A stretch of DNA of 64,000 nt from Tetragenococcus koreensis (GTDB taxonomy: Bacteria > Bacillota > Bacilli > Lactobacillales > Enterococcaceae). This document shows positions 39,684 through 48,819 of the stretch, piece after piece. Location: contig NZ_CP027786.1 in the NCBI RefSeq assembly GCF_003795145.1, positions 558,001 to 622,000 of the forward strand, written 5' to 3'. A program made the position numbers and the translations under genes. The notes below the pieces were generated by a model. It did not search any database and was not told the DNA's origin. It was given only the letters and a program-made list of their open reading frames with translations. Position 1 is the stretch's first letter; each line of letters opens with the position of its first letter.

Positions 39684-40178
39684 TTGATTGGGAAATATAC
39701 AAAATCCTTACTTTTGGAAAATAAAGAATCATATCTGATTCCAGCGGAAAATGTAGCCACAGTGCTATATAGCCATCCACTGGAGCACGCATTATTAGTT
39801 TTATCCAAAGTAGGATATAGCAAAATTCCTGTTTTAGATTCGTCTGATCATTTAGTTGGGCTTATTAGTTTAGCTAATATCGTGGATAGAATGATGGATC
39901 TAGACGGATTTAATTCGGAGATTCTCGATGGTCTGTCTGTAGCTGATGTGATGGAAGTTGATGTTGCATCTTTGCGTCAAGAAGACGACTTAGAGGATGC
40001 CCTTCATTTATTGGTAGACGCATCCTTTTTACCAATTGTTGATGAAGACAATGTTTTTGGAGGGATTATCACCAGAAAAGAAGTACTAAAATCGGTTAAC
40101 CACCTTGTGCACGAAGTAGAAAGAAGATATGAATTTGTCGCAAGAGAAAAAGAAGTCAATGAAAAATTAAATAATTAA
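39684..40178 (+). CDS. cbpB: CBS-domain protein, CbpB/YkuL type (putative c-di-AMP-binding)
   Basis: The protein has 164 residues from the TTG at 39684, which is spaced from AATGGAGG; the ATG at 39579 lies before the -10 box TATAAT at 39642-39647 and cannot be used. It has two CBS domains in tandem (about residues 18-75 and 85-145) and a short C-terminal helix. The Listeria and Bacillus homologues bind c-di-AMP and, when free, stimulate the (p)ppGpp synthetase Rel. The cyclase CdaA is encoded at 13309. The family call is good; the ligand here is inferred. Confidence 0.82.
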   Translation: MIGKYTKSLLLENKESYLIPAENVATVLYSHPLEHALLVLSKVGYSKIPVLDSSDHLVGLISLANIVDRMMDLDGFNSEILDGLSVADVMEVDVASLRQEDDLEDALHLLVDASFLPIVDEDNVFGGIITRKEVLKSVNHLVHEVERRYEFVAREKEVNEKLNN

Positions 40179-40218
40179 AAAAAGTTCGAAAAGGTAAAAA
40201 ACCTTTTCGAACTTTTTT
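40178..40218. terminator. Bidirectional terminator
   Basis: AAAAAAGTTCGAAAAGGT (40178-40195) pairs perfectly with ACCTTTTCGAACTTTTTT (40201-40218) with a 5-nt loop. It serves the convergent cbpB and mscS genes. Confidence 0.95.
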
Positions 40219-41152
40219 ATACACTTATTGGTGATGAAGGAATAGAGTAATCATTTGCTGTTAATTCTTGAATCGAAGCACTTAATAACTCTTCTTCTAG
40301 TTTACCCTGTTGCCCATTTTTAACATACATCGTCGTTTGGATCGCGAAGTTGTTGTTACCCAGATCGACGAGACCAAAAATGACAGGAGGAGTTTGAATA
40401 TACTCAGCGTAATTGTCGACAATTTTTTGATTCGCTCGTTCAATTGCCTCGTGAATACCATCAAGTCCTTCAGAAGGTTTTACTCGAACATTAACTTGGA
40501 CTCTCATATCAAAGCGTGAGGTATTACTAATCGTCGTAATGTTACGGTTAGGAACAAAATGGACGGTTCCATCGCCTGATTGTAATTGAAGGGTTCGTAA
40601 TCCAACTGAAATAACGGTCCCTTCCAAATCTAAATCTGTTAGTTGAATATAATCACCAACATTGAATTGTTGTTCGATAATAATGAAAAATCCGGTAAAG
40701 ATATCACTCATAAGGCCTTGCGCACCCAGACCAATTGCTAAACCAGCAATTCCAGCACCTGCTAGAAGTGAACCTACAGGAATACCCAGTGAAGAAAGTA
40801 ATGAATAAACGTAAAAAAAGCCTAATGTATAATGCGCAACGTTTTTGGCTAATGCATTCATTGTTTTGACGCGTACTTCACTTTGTTTCTTCTTTTTGTT
40901 AAGGCGAAAGCCACGATCAATAAAATAGTCTGTTAACCGTATTAACACGGCGAATAAAATAGTTAAAGCAATGAGTGCGATCGCTTTTGAGATAACCGTA
41001 CCCGTTAATGCTTCCCAATCAATATTACTCCACCAACGTTGAAAAGCATTCAACTTTTCTGTAGTGGGTTCGGTAATCCCCGAATCGGATGAATCGACGG
41101 CAGAACTTGCTGTCGTGGCAAGTATTTTTTGCGCACCTCTAGATAAAAACAT
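40217..41152 (-). CDS. mscS: Small-conductance mechanosensitive channel (MscS family)
   Basis: The protein has 311 residues from the ATG at 41152, which follows GGGAGGG; upstream in-frame codons lack a ribosome site. An N-terminal outside segment is followed by about three membrane helices. The pore-lining helix is rich in Gly and Ala (LLAGAGIAGLAIGLGAQ), and the cytosolic beta and alpha-beta domains follow (FNVGDYIQL, VHFVPNRNITTISN). It opens under membrane tension to release solutes on hypo-osmotic shock. YkuT-type channels are common next to cbpB-like genes in Firmicutes. Confidence 0.92.
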   Translation of the reverse strand: MFLSRGAQKILATTASSAVDSSDSGITEPTTEKLNAFQRWWSNIDWEALTGTVISKAIALIALTILFAVLIRLTDYFIDRGFRLNKKKKQSEVRVKTMNALAKNVAHYTLGFFYVYSLLSSLGIPVGSLLAGAGIAGLAIGLGAQGLMSDIFTGFFIIIEQQFNVGDYIQLTDLDLEGTVISVGLRTLQLQSGDGTVHFVPNRNITTISNTSRFDMRVQVNVRVKPSEGLDGIHEAIERANQKIVDNYAEYIQTPPVIFGLVDLGNNNFAIQTTMYVKNGQQGKLEEELLSASIQELTANDYSIPSSPISV

Positions 41153-41236
41153 GATATTCCCTCCCAAATTAATGCTTAACCATTGTAACAAGCTTTTTTA
41201 AAAAAGAAAATCAAAAAATCTAGGAGTAAATAAAAA

Positions 41237-41992
41237 TTAAGATAGGTGAACACCTTTATCGACAAAGATAGTTTCTCCGATCACACCACTTGCCAAAGGA
41301 CTAACTAAAAAGGCGCAGACATTACCGATTTCATTAGTGGTTACACTTACTTCGTCGGCCGTACGTTCTTGTGACAGTTGGATTAATTTATTATAGTCTT
41401 TAACCCCAGTTACAGCTAATGTTTTCACAGCGCCGGCAGAAATGGCATTGACATGAACTTGGTCTTGCGCAAACTCAGTTGCTAAATAGCGCACTGCTGC
41501 TTCTAATGAAGCTTTAGCAATCCCCATCATGTTGTAGTTAGGAACTGCACGTTGTGAGCCAAAATAAGTCAATGTAACGATACCGCTGCCTTCAGCTAAT
41601 AATGGTTTTGCATAGTGCGTCACGGCGATTAGTGAATAACTGCTGATATCTTGAGCAAGAGAATAACCTTTACGTGAAATATCAGAAACATTGCCTTGCA
41701 AATCATCTTTATCAGCAAAAGCGACTGCGTGAACAACTCCATTAATTTGGCCAGCGTAATCTTTAATTTGATCAAAAGCATTTTTAATACTATCATCGTC
41801 AGCAACGTCACATTCGACTAAAAATTCATCTCCGTTAAGCATTTTTTCCAAAGATTTTTTCATGCGATCGTTTTGATAAGTGTAAATAACTTCGCCACCT
41901 TGCTCAGTAATTGCTTGTGCACAGCCCCAAGCGATACTACGTTTATTGGCGACGCCCATAACGACGATTTTTTTTCCTGTTAGAAAGCCCAT
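41237..41992 (-). CDS. fabI: Enoyl-[acyl-carrier-protein] reductase [NADH]
   Basis: This 251-residue SDR-fold enzyme performs the last step of each fatty-acid elongation cycle. Seen are the cofactor-binding GVANKRSIAWG (the FabI variant of the glycine motif), the catalytic Tyr pair in YFGSQRAVPNYNMMGIAKASLE (Y-x6-Y-x6-K) and the C-terminal GVHLS. It is the usual triclosan target. It is transcribed divergently from fabZ/fabN and its promoter carries a FabT-type palindrome. The ATG follows AAGGAGTGG. Confidence 0.97.
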   Translation of the reverse strand: MGFLTGKKIVVMGVANKRSIAWGCAQAITEQGGEVIYTYQNDRMKKSLEKMLNGDEFLVECDVADDDSIKNAFDQIKDYAGQINGVVHAVAFADKDDLQGNVSDISRKGYSLAQDISSYSLIAVTHYAKPLLAEGSGIVTLTYFGSQRAVPNYNMMGIAKASLEAAVRYLATEFAQDQVHVNAISAGAVKTLAVTGVKDYNKLIQLSQERTADEVSVTTNEIGNVCAFLVSPLASGVIGETIFVDKGVHLS

Positions 41993-42064
41993 AATTCCAC
42001 TCCTTAAATAAAAATAGATAATAATTTCGATGACAACTCATGAAAAAAGAATCATGATTTCTTA

Positions 42065-42094
42065 TTATTAGATAAAATTGTTTGATTGTCAAAC
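42065..42094 (-). promoter_or_regulatory. fabI promoter with FabT-type operator
   Basis: GTTTGATTGTCAAAC (42080-42094) is a perfect palindrome that matches the FabT-site pattern TTTGA-N-TCAAA. On the minus strand it contains the -35 box TTGACA (42092-42087), followed 16 bp later by TAATAA (42070-42065). Binding would block fabI transcription. FabT is the long-chain acyl-ACP-sensing repressor of fatty-acid synthesis in streptococci and enterococci; its gene is not in this window. Confidence 0.78.
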
Positions 42095-42142
42095 TAAATT
42101 TACTTATTTTGATCTTTTATTGCCAAATAAATAGAAATGTGT

Positions 42143-42161
42143 TACTTTGATAATCAAAGTA
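42143..42161 (+). promoter_or_regulatory. FabT-type operator of fabZ/fabN
   Basis: TACTTTGATAATCAAAGTA is a perfect 19-bp palindrome 27 bp upstream of the ATG at 42189. It matches the TTTGATnnTCAAA core of FabT sites and is stronger than the one at fabI. Confidence 0.8.
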
Positions 42162-42188
42162 TTCTGAATTTTGAGAGGGATAAATTAA

Positions 42189-42626
42189 ATGGAAAAATTT
42201 TTAACTGAAGAAGAAGTAAAAGAAGTAATACCTAACCGTTACCCGATCCTTTACATAGATTATGTTGATAATATCGAATCAGGTAAAAAAATTATAGCTA
42301 CTAAAAACGTGACTATTAATGAAGATTTCTTTCAAGGGCACTTCCCCGGAAATCCTGTTATGCCGGGAGTGTTAATTCTAGAAACTTTAGCACAAGCAGG
42401 TTCAATTTTGATTTTAAAATCAGATGAATTCCAAGGAAAGACTGCTTATATCGGTGGTATTAATAAAGCAAAATTTAGACAAAAAGTGATAGCCGGAGAT
42501 ACTTTAAAACTTTCTTTTGAAATTACTAAAACAAAAGGCTCCGTTGGTACAGCTATAGCAAAAGCAACTGTTGAGGATAAAATAGCTGCTGAATGTGAAT
42601 TTACTTTTATTGTTGGCGACGAATAA
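42189..42626 (+). CDS. fabZ: 3-hydroxyacyl-ACP dehydratase (FabZ; possibly FabN dehydratase/isomerase)
   Basis: The 145-residue hot-dog fold enzyme removes water from 3-hydroxyacyl-ACP. The catalytic histidine and glutamate lie in GHFPGNPVMPGVLILE. The N-terminal IPNRYPILYIDYVD and the GGINKAKFRQKV segment resemble, from memory, Enterococcus faecalis FabN, which also isomerises trans-2 to cis-3 decenoyl-ACP for unsaturated fatty acids and neighbours fabI there. Sequence alone does not separate FabZ from FabN. The ATG follows GAGAGGGAT. Confidence 0.9.
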   Translation: MEKFLTEEEVKEVIPNRYPILYIDYVDNIESGKKIIATKNVTINEDFFQGHFPGNPVMPGVLILETLAQAGSILILKSDEFQGKTAYIGGINKAKFRQKVIAGDTLKLSFEITKTKGSVGTAIAKATVEDKIAAECEFTFIVGDE

Positions 42627-42639
42627 AAGTGAAGCAATA

Positions 42640-42691
42640 AAAAAAGAACCAGGTCATTTATTCAGTGAGAATGATTACCTGGTTCTTTTTT
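42640..42691. terminator. Bidirectional terminator
   Basis: AAAAAAGAACCAGGT (42640-42654) pairs with ACCTGGTTCTTTTTT (42677-42691), 15 bp, and an inner CATT/AATG continues it. It lies between convergent fabZ and the cyclophilin gene. Confidence 0.92.
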
Positions 42692-42719
42692 ATTATCAGA
42701 AAACAAATTGCTAATTACA

Positions 42720-43460
42720 TCATTCTGCTTCTTGTTTAATAGTAATTTTATCGATTTTAACTGGATCTTCAGGAGTTGAATTTTCGCCAGAGTCACTTTC
42801 TTTAACATCAGCTTGGGCAATTTCATCTACCACATCCATGCCGTCGATCACTTGACCAAAAACGGTGTAATCGTCATCTAGTTGCGGTGCTCCACCGTTT
42901 TTATAAGCCTCAATAATTTTTTCAGGGGTAAATTGGATGGCCAACCCGTCGGAGACATCTTCATCATTTTGCACGATAAAAAATTGACTGCCTTGACTGT
43001 CGGTTTCTTGACCGCGTGCCATCGAAAGTGCTCCGCGTAAGTGATAAAGCTGATTAGAAGGTTCAATTTCAAATCCTTTCTCCCAAATACTTTCGCCACC
43101 GGATCCATCACCTTCAGGGTCGCCACCTTGGATCATAAATTCATCAACGACCCGATGAAAAGTTGTCTCATCATAGTAGCCATTTTTAGCATGAGTCATG
43201 AAGTTTTCGACTGCTTTAGGAGCGATTTTCGGAAATAATTTAACTGTTATCTTACCGGCATCTGTTTCCATTTCGATCACGTCTTCGTTATCTTTGGGCT
43301 CTTGGTCCAATTGTGGGAGTTCTAAGGCGTTTAAGTCAACTGAGGGCTCGGTGGTTGCTTGGGAGCTAGTAGTTGTCTGGCTTGCATCATTTGTACAAGC
43401 ACTAAGCAGAAGCAGGCTGACAAAAGCAGTACCTAGAAGGGGGAAGATTGTTTTTTTCAT
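42720..43460 (-). CDS. Cyclophilin-type peptidyl-prolyl cis-trans isomerase lipoprotein
   Basis: The protein has 246 residues. A lipoprotein signal ends in LSAC at residue 22 and is followed by a Ser/Thr-rich spacer to about residue 60. The cyclophilin domain has FHRVVDEFMIQGGDPEGDGSGG and LSMARGQETDSQGSQFFI, which hold the catalytic Arg and substrate-binding residues. It should sit on the outer face of the membrane and help fold secreted proteins; PrsA-like lipoproteins do this with a different fold. No operon partner is seen. Confidence 0.92.
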   Translation of the reverse strand: MKKTIFPLLGTAFVSLLLLSACTNDASQTTTSSQATTEPSVDLNALELPQLDQEPKDNEDVIEMETDAGKITVKLFPKIAPKAVENFMTHAKNGYYDETTFHRVVDEFMIQGGDPEGDGSGGESIWEKGFEIEPSNQLYHLRGALSMARGQETDSQGSQFFIVQNDEDVSDGLAIQFTPEKIIEAYKNGGAPQLDDDYTVFGQVIDGMDVVDEIAQADVKESDSGENSTPEDPVKIDKITIKQEAE

Positions 43461-43543
43461 ATGTAATAACCTCGCAAAATATTTTTAGTTTTTGTATGTT
43501 TTTATCATAGCAAAATTGTCCGTTAATAGCGATTCTTTTTTTA

Positions 43544-43595
43544 TGAAAGCGGATATAAAAAAGATATAGACCGATTATAAGAGCTTTGTTATAAT
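43544..43595 (+). promoter_or_regulatory. Promoter of mupG with possible CcpA (cre) site
   Basis: TAGACC (43567-43572) and TATAAT (43590-43595) are 17 bp apart. TGAAAGCGGATATA at 43544-43557 matches the cre consensus TGWAANCGNTNWCA at 12 of 14 positions and lies just upstream of the -35 box. Catabolite control of an amino-sugar salvage enzyme would make sense, but the site is not perfect. Confidence 0.4.
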
Positions 43596-43633
43596 AGAAT
43601 TGAATTAAAAATAGCTTTAATAGGAGGCTCTTC

Positions 43634-44725
43634 ATGGGAAAGTTAGGTATTTCGCTTTATCCAGAACGATCTACATTTGAAAAAGATAAAGCCTATTTAG
43701 ATTTAGCACATAAATATGGTTTTAAGCGGGTGTTTACTAGTTTATTACAAATTACTGAAGATAAAGATAAAGTATTAGCTGATTTTAAACAAGTAGTAGA
43801 TTATGCGAATTCATTGGATATGGAAGTTATGGTTGATATTAACCCTCGTTTGTTTGAACAATTGGGTATATCATATGATGATTTATCTTTTTTCAATGAA
43901 TTAGGCGCTGATGGTGTACGCTTAGATTTAGGATTTACGGGTGCAGAAGAAGCACAAATGACACGTAATCCTTATCGTTTAAAAATTGAAATCAATATGA
44001 GTAGTGGAACAAATTATGTGGATAATATCATGTCCTATTCACCTAATACTGCTAATTTACTTGGCTCTCATAATTTTTACCCGCATCGTTATACGGGTTT
44101 AGGATATGAGCATTTTGTTTATTGTTCTGAGAAATTTCGTAACTATAATTTAAATACTATGGCTTTTGTTAATTCACAGGCTGCTACCTTTGGTCCTTGG
44201 CCGACGCAAGATGGGTTATGCACCTTAGAAGAACACCGCGAATTAGCACTTGAAACACAGGTAAAGCATTTACTTTTAACGGGATTGATTGATGATATTA
44301 CAATTGCGAATGCTTATGCTTCAGAAGCCGAATTACAGGTAATGGCTGAGAGTTTCAATGCCCTTTATCCAACTCTACAGGTTGATGTGGCAGATGATAT
44401 TACAGAAGATGAACGGATTTGTTTATTTGATAATCTGCATAGTTATCGCGGGGATGCCTCAGAGTATTTGTTGCGTTCGACCATGACACGAGTTTATTAT
44501 AAAGAAAAATCATTTCCTGCCCACAATACTCGTGATATGAAGCGTGGCGATGTGCTGATTGATAACGTAGGCTACGAACAATACAAAGGTGAAACGCAGA
44601 TTGCTTTACAATCAATGAAAAATGATGGCAGAGTGAATGTGGTAGGACGCATTTCCGACGAAGAGTTATTTTTACTTCAATTTTTAAAACCTTGGTCTAG
44701 TTTTCGCTTAATTGAAAGACAATAA
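43634..44725 (+). CDS. mupG: MupG-family (DUF871) 6-phospho-N-acetylmuramidase
   Basis: The 363-residue protein has a TIM-barrel first part (LGISLYPERSTFEKDKAYLDLA, VMVDINPRLFEQLG, ADGVRLDLGFTG) and a smaller C-terminal domain, the DUF871 pattern. Staphylococcus aureus MupG cleaves 6-phospho-MurNAc-GlcNAc inside the cell during peptidoglycan recycling. There it sits with murQ and a PTS transporter; here it stands alone with its own promoter and terminator, so the partner genes must be elsewhere or absent. The ATG follows TAGGAGG. Confidence 0.87.
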   Translation: MGKLGISLYPERSTFEKDKAYLDLAHKYGFKRVFTSLLQITEDKDKVLADFKQVVDYANSLDMEVMVDINPRLFEQLGISYDDLSFFNELGADGVRLDLGFTGAEEAQMTRNPYRLKIEINMSSGTNYVDNIMSYSPNTANLLGSHNFYPHRYTGLGYEHFVYCSEKFRNYNLNTMAFVNSQAATFGPWPTQDGLCTLEEHRELALETQVKHLLLTGLIDDITIANAYASEAELQVMAESFNALYPTLQVDVADDITEDERICLFDNLHSYRGDASEYLLRSTMTRVYYKEKSFPAHNTRDMKRGDVLIDNVGYEQYKGETQIALQSMKNDGRVNVVGRISDEELFLLQFLKPWSSFRLIERQ

Positions 44726-44737
44726 TAAACAACCGAG

Positions 44738-44769
44738 CTAGGGCGTAAAATTTACGTCCTAGTTTTTTT
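44738..44769 (+). terminator. Terminator of mupG
   Basis: CTAGGGCGTAAA (44738-44749) pairs with TTTACGTCCTAG (44751-44762), with one G-U pair, followed by seven T. Confidence 0.88.
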
Positions 44770-44871
44770 ATTTACCATATAAAAATTATGTAAACAAAAA
44801 CGCAAATTATTTTTATTTCGCTGCTTTTTTTCGTATACTAGGTAAGGAATTTTAATAGTTATGAGGAAAAG

Positions 44872-45804
44872 ATGATGAAATATTTAAAATGGATTGTAGT
44901 TATTCTAGGAGTTTCATTAGTGGGTGGTTTGGTATATGCCGGAAATTATTTTTATGATTATGCAGTTATCCCCTCTGAAAAGGACTTTTTAAGTCCGGAT
45001 ACAGACACTATAACTGAAGAAACACAAAAAATTGAAACATGGTATACGGATGAAACAAATCGTAGTCGTTGGAACCTTCAATCAGAAGATGGATTAAATT
45101 TATCGGCAATCTTTTTACCAGCTGATCAACAAGAAGGTAAAACAGCACTTTTAGCTCATGGTTATATGGATACGGCTGAAAGCATGGCAGAGTATGCTAA
45201 AATGTATCATGATATGGGCTATAATGTATTAGTTCCTGATGCTCGCGGTCATGGGAAGAGTGAAGGCGATTATATTGGTTTTGGTTGGCATGAGCGCAAA
45301 GATTATTTGCAGTGGATTGACCAAGTCCTACAAAACCAAGGTAAAGATGAAACCATTACTTTGTATGGCTTGAGTATGGGCGCGGCCACAGTTATGATGG
45401 TTTCAGGAGAACAATTACCTGCAAATGTTGTTTCGATTGTGGAAGACTGTGGTTATGCCTCTGTTAAAGAAGAATTAACCTATCAATTAAAAGACTTATT
45501 TGATCTGCCAGCATTTCCAATGATTCCTATTACTAGTTTGGTAACTAAAGTTCGGGCTGGTTATTTTTTCGGGGAAGCGGATGCGACTCAGCAATTAGCG
45601 AAAAATGAATTACCGATTTTCTTTATTCATGGTAAAGAAGACAAATTTGTTCCTTTTTCCATGCTAGATGAAGTCTATCAAGCAACGGATGCTCCTAAAG
45701 AAAAATGGGCAGTTCCTCACGCGACTCATGCTGATAGCTATAATCAAGACCCTGAACTTTATCGGGAAAAAATCAAAGCTTTCTTAAAAAAATATGCCCG
45801 ATAA
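44872..45804 (+). CDS. Membrane-anchored alpha/beta hydrolase
   Basis: The protein has 310 residues with an N-terminal membrane helix (about 6-28), so the catalytic domain is probably outside the cell. It has the oxyanion-hole HGY, the nucleophile elbow GLSMGAA (Ser about 172), an acidic residue in HGKEDKFVP and the histidine in HATHADSY, a complete triad. Related Firmicute proteins are annotated as YqkD-like or BAAT-type hydrolases with unknown substrate. Two ATGs in tandem follow ATGAGGAAAAG. It stands alone upstream of obg. Confidence 0.85.
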   Translation: MMKYLKWIVVILGVSLVGGLVYAGNYFYDYAVIPSEKDFLSPDTDTITEETQKIETWYTDETNRSRWNLQSEDGLNLSAIFLPADQQEGKTALLAHGYMDTAESMAEYAKMYHDMGYNVLVPDARGHGKSEGDYIGFGWHERKDYLQWIDQVLQNQGKDETITLYGLSMGAATVMMVSGEQLPANVVSIVEDCGYASVKEELTYQLKDLFDLPAFPMIPITSLVTKVRAGYFFGEADATQQLAKNELPIFFIHGKEDKFVPFSMLDEVYQATDAPKEKWAVPHATHADSYNQDPELYREKIKAFLKKYAR

Positions 45805-45892
45805 GTAAATGATGGACAAACGGATAAATGCTAGGTACAATAGGAAAGGTTCAAGGATAGAGTAGTCAGTATATAGAATGGAGGACACAAGT

Positions 45893-47209
45893 ATGTCCAT
45901 GTTTTTAGACCAAACAACAATTGACGTAAAAGCAGGAAACGGCGGTAACGGGATGGTGGCTTTTCGTCGTGAAAAGTACGTTCCTGACGGCGGACCTGCT
46001 GGCGGCGATGGGGGCCGCGGCGGCGATGTGATATTAATCGTAGATGAAGGTTTACGTACGTTAATGGATTTTCGCTATAATCGTCATTTTAAAGCTCAAG
46101 CAGGCCAAAATGGCATGAGTAAGAGTATGCACGGTCGCTCTTCACAAGACCTTTATGTAAAGGTTCCTCAAGGTACCATCGTGCGCGATAAAGATACAGG
46201 TGAATTTCTGGGAGATTTGATAGAAGATGGACAAATGCTCACAGTCGCAAAAGGCGGTCGTGGTGGACGTGGGAATGTTCACTTTGCTACACCGAGAAAT
46301 CCAGCGCCTGAACTAGCAGAAAATGGTGAACCTGGGATAGAAAGAAAAATTGAGTTAGAACTGAAAATTCTCGCAGACGTAGGTCTAGTTGGGTTTCCAT
46401 CAGTTGGGAAATCTACTTTATTATCAGTGATGTCTGCAGCTAAACCTAAAATTGGGGCTTATCATTTTACGACATTAGTGCCCAATTTAGGTATGGTTTC
46501 GGCTGCAAATGGTGCAAATTTTGTGATTGCTGACTTGCCTGGATTAATTGAGGGCGCCTCGCAAGGTGTAGGTTTAGGTATCCAATTTTTACGTCACATC
46601 GAACGAACTCGAGTGATTTTGCATGTTCTTGATATGAGTGGTATGGAAGGTAGGGACCCCTATGAAGATTACATGGCGATTAACCAAGAACTAGCCTCTT
46701 ATGACCTACGTTTATTAGAACGTCCACAAATAATTGTTGCTAATAAAATGGACATGCCTGATGCTCAAGAAAACTTGGAACAGTTTAAGCAAAAATTGAT
46801 CCAAGAACAAGAGGATGAAACGGCTGAACAATCTTTGATTTTTTCTGTTTCTGGGGTAACCGGTCAAGGAACTGATCCATTAATTAATGCCACAGCTGAT
46901 TTATTAGAAAAAGCACCCGCCTTCCCACTTCAAGAAGAAACAGTAGCCGAAGAAGAAACTGTTCAATACGGTTATGCTGCAAACGAACCTGCTTTTGAAA
47001 TTCAACGGGATCCAGATGCTACCTGGGTACTTACAGGAAGCCAGTTGGAAAAACAATTTGAGATGACCAATCTTGAACATGAAGAAGCGATTCGACGTTT
47101 TTCTCGTCAATTACGTAAAATGGGCGTTGATGAAGCCTTACGGGAACGAGGAGCAAAAGACGGCGAACTGGTACGGATTAAAGATTTTGTTTTTGAATTT
47201 GTTGAATAA
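45893..47209 (+). CDS. obg: GTPase Obg (CgtA)
   Basis: The protein has 438 residues from the ATG at 45893, which is preceded by GGAGG; it begins MSMFLDQ. The glycine-rich Obg domain spans about 1-158 ([14 protein letters not shown]), the G domain about 159-330 ([23 protein letters not shown]) and the OCT domain about 355-430. It is an essential GTPase tied to 50S ribosome maturation and stress signalling. The neighbouring rnz and DUF1269-like genes follow on the same strand. Confidence 0.97.
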   Translation: MSMFLDQTTIDVKAGNGGNGMVAFRREKYVPDGGPAGGDGGRGGDVILIVDEGLRTLMDFRYNRHFKAQAGQNGMSKSMHGRSSQDLYVKVPQGTIVRDKDTGEFLGDLIEDGQMLTVAKGGRGGRGNVHFATPRNPAPELAENGEPGIERKIELELKILADVGLVGFPSVGKSTLLSVMSAAKPKIGAYHFTTLVPNLGMVSAANGANFVIADLPGLIEGASQGVGLGIQFLRHIERTRVILHVLDMSGMEGRDPYEDYMAINQELASYDLRLLERPQIIVANKMDMPDAQENLEQFKQKLIQEQEDETAEQSLIFSVSGVTGQGTDPLINATADLLEKAPAFPLQEETVAEEETVQYGYAANEPAFEIQRDPDATWVLTGSQLEKQFEMTNLEHEEAIRRFSRQLRKMGVDEALRERGAKDGELVRIKDFVFEFVE

Positions 47210-47277
47210 GTCTAAAAGCAGTAGATATTTATATTTGGATTGCTAAAATGAAAGAAACTGCTGAAAGGAGCAAACAA

Positions 47278-47829
47278 ATGACAGAACGCGTAATTATTAT
47301 GAATTTTGAAGAAAATGCTCAAGCTTATCAAGGATTTTCTATGATCAAAAAAGCACAGACAGCCAAGGAAGTAAGTGGTGAACAAATGGCGGTTGTTACT
47401 CATTCAGCTAGCGGTCAGCATCAATTTACGGTAGAAGATTTCATTGATTTTACAGGTTCAAACCAAACGTCAAAAGGCGGACTTATCGGCATGATGATTG
47501 GTATTTTGGGCGGCCCTTTAGGCATACTTTTGGGTTGGTTTGGCGGCAGTGTCATCGGCGCTTCCAGAGATAGTAAAGAAATTCGAGAGGCTCAAACGGT
47601 CTTTGATTTTGTGGGTAAAAAAATCGATGTCGGCGAAACGGGTTTGATTTTAATTGCAGATGAAACGGATAATCGCCCTCTAAACCAAATCATTATGATG
47701 GAATTAGGCGGTGAAATTGCTCGTTTTGATCTAACAGAAGTTCAAGAAGAAATCAAAAAAGCACAAGAAGTAGAAGAGACGACCAAAGCAAATACGAAAC
47801 AGAATTGGGATGAAAAGCATCGAGAATAA
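47278..47829 (+). CDS. DUF1269-like protein with a glycine-rich hydrophobic hairpin
   Basis: The protein has 183 residues from the ATG at 47278, which is preceded by GAAAGGAGC; an upstream ATG at 47248 has no site. The N-terminal domain is a small alpha-beta fold. The central Gly-rich hydrophobic stretch (GGLIGMMIGILGGPLGILLGWFGGSVIG, two segments) looks membrane-inserting. Another small domain and a charged tail rich in Glu and Lys follow. The overall plan resembles DUF1269 proteins, whose function is unknown. Confidence 0.7.
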   Translation: MTERVIIMNFEENAQAYQGFSMIKKAQTAKEVSGEQMAVVTHSASGQHQFTVEDFIDFTGSNQTSKGGLIGMMIGILGGPLGILLGWFGGSVIGASRDSKEIREAQTVFDFVGKKIDVGETGLILIADETDNRPLNQIIMMELGGEIARFDLTEVQEEIKKAQEVEETTKANTKQNWDEKHRE

Positions 47830-47870
47830 GATGACAACCCACTGATTAGCAAAAGAAAGATAGGTAGATT

Positions 47871-48815
47871 ATGGAACTGGAATTTTTAGGAACGGGCGCC
47901 GGATTACCGGCAAAACATCGTAATGTTACTAGTATTGCTTTAAGGCTTTTAGCTGAGCGCAATGCGGTATGGTTATTTGACTGTGGTGAAGGAACGCAAA
48001 TGCAGATTTTGCATACAACGATCAAACCACGTAAAATTGAAAAAATATTTATTAGTCATTTGCACGGCGATCATATATTTGGACTGCCTGGATTAATTAC
48101 TAGTCGTTCAAACCAAGCAGGAGATAGGCCATTAGAAATTTATGGTCCCAAAGGTTTGGAAGAATTTGTCCGTACTGCCCTAAAAATTTCAAAAACTCAT
48201 CTGAACTATCCTTTAAAATTTATCGAAATATCTAGCGACGAAGAGACTTTATTTGAAGATGATCAGTTTATTGTATCTTGTAAAAAGTTAGATCATGGCA
48301 TTGCAAGTTTTGGCTTTCGAGTGGTTGAAAAAGACCATAAAGGTGAGCTGCAAGTAGAGAAATTAAAAGCTTTAGGCGTTAAGCCTGGTCCGCTTTATGG
48401 TAAGTTAAAAGAAGGCGCGAGTGTCACTTTAGCAGATGGGCGTACGATTAATGGTGCTGATTTTGTGGGGCTGGCAAAAAAAGGACGCATCGTAACGATC
48501 TTAGGGGATACACGCTATACGCAAAATGCAATTGACTTAGCTCAAAATGCGGATGTTCTGGTTCACGAAAGTACCTTTAATAAGGACGAAGCAAAACTTG
48601 CCAAATCTTATTATCATTCGACTACTCAGCAGGCAGCAACAGTAGCTAAAAAAGCAGGTATCAAACAGCTGATTTTAACACATATTAGTGCCCGCTATTT
48701 AAGCAAAGATGTTATTGAGCTAGAAAAAGAAGCACAAGAAGTTTTTTCTGATACGATTATAGCAAAAGATTTTTATTGGATGTCGATTCCATTTCAAGAA
48801 AAGGAGGGCAATTAA
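47871..48815 (+). CDS. rnz: Ribonuclease Z
   Basis: The 314-residue metallo-beta-lactamase-fold endonuclease cuts tRNA precursors at the 3' end. The zinc motif HLHGDHIFG (HxHxDH) is near residue 63, GDTRYT and HEST supply later ligands, and the exosite lies in the middle. Length is normal for the bacterial short form. The short-chain dehydrogenase starts 4 bp downstream, the rnz-SDR pair typical of Lactobacillales. Confidence 0.96.
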   Translation: MELEFLGTGAGLPAKHRNVTSIALRLLAERNAVWLFDCGEGTQMQILHTTIKPRKIEKIFISHLHGDHIFGLPGLITSRSNQAGDRPLEIYGPKGLEEFVRTALKISKTHLNYPLKFIEISSDEETLFEDDQFIVSCKKLDHGIASFGFRVVEKDHKGELQVEKLKALGVKPGPLYGKLKEGASVTLADGRTINGADFVGLAKKGRIVTILGDTRYTQNAIDLAQNADVLVHESTFNKDEAKLAKSYYHSTTQQAATVAKKAGIKQLILTHISARYLSKDVIELEKEAQEVFSDTIIAKDFYWMSIPFQEKEGN

Positions 48816-48819
48816 TTCG

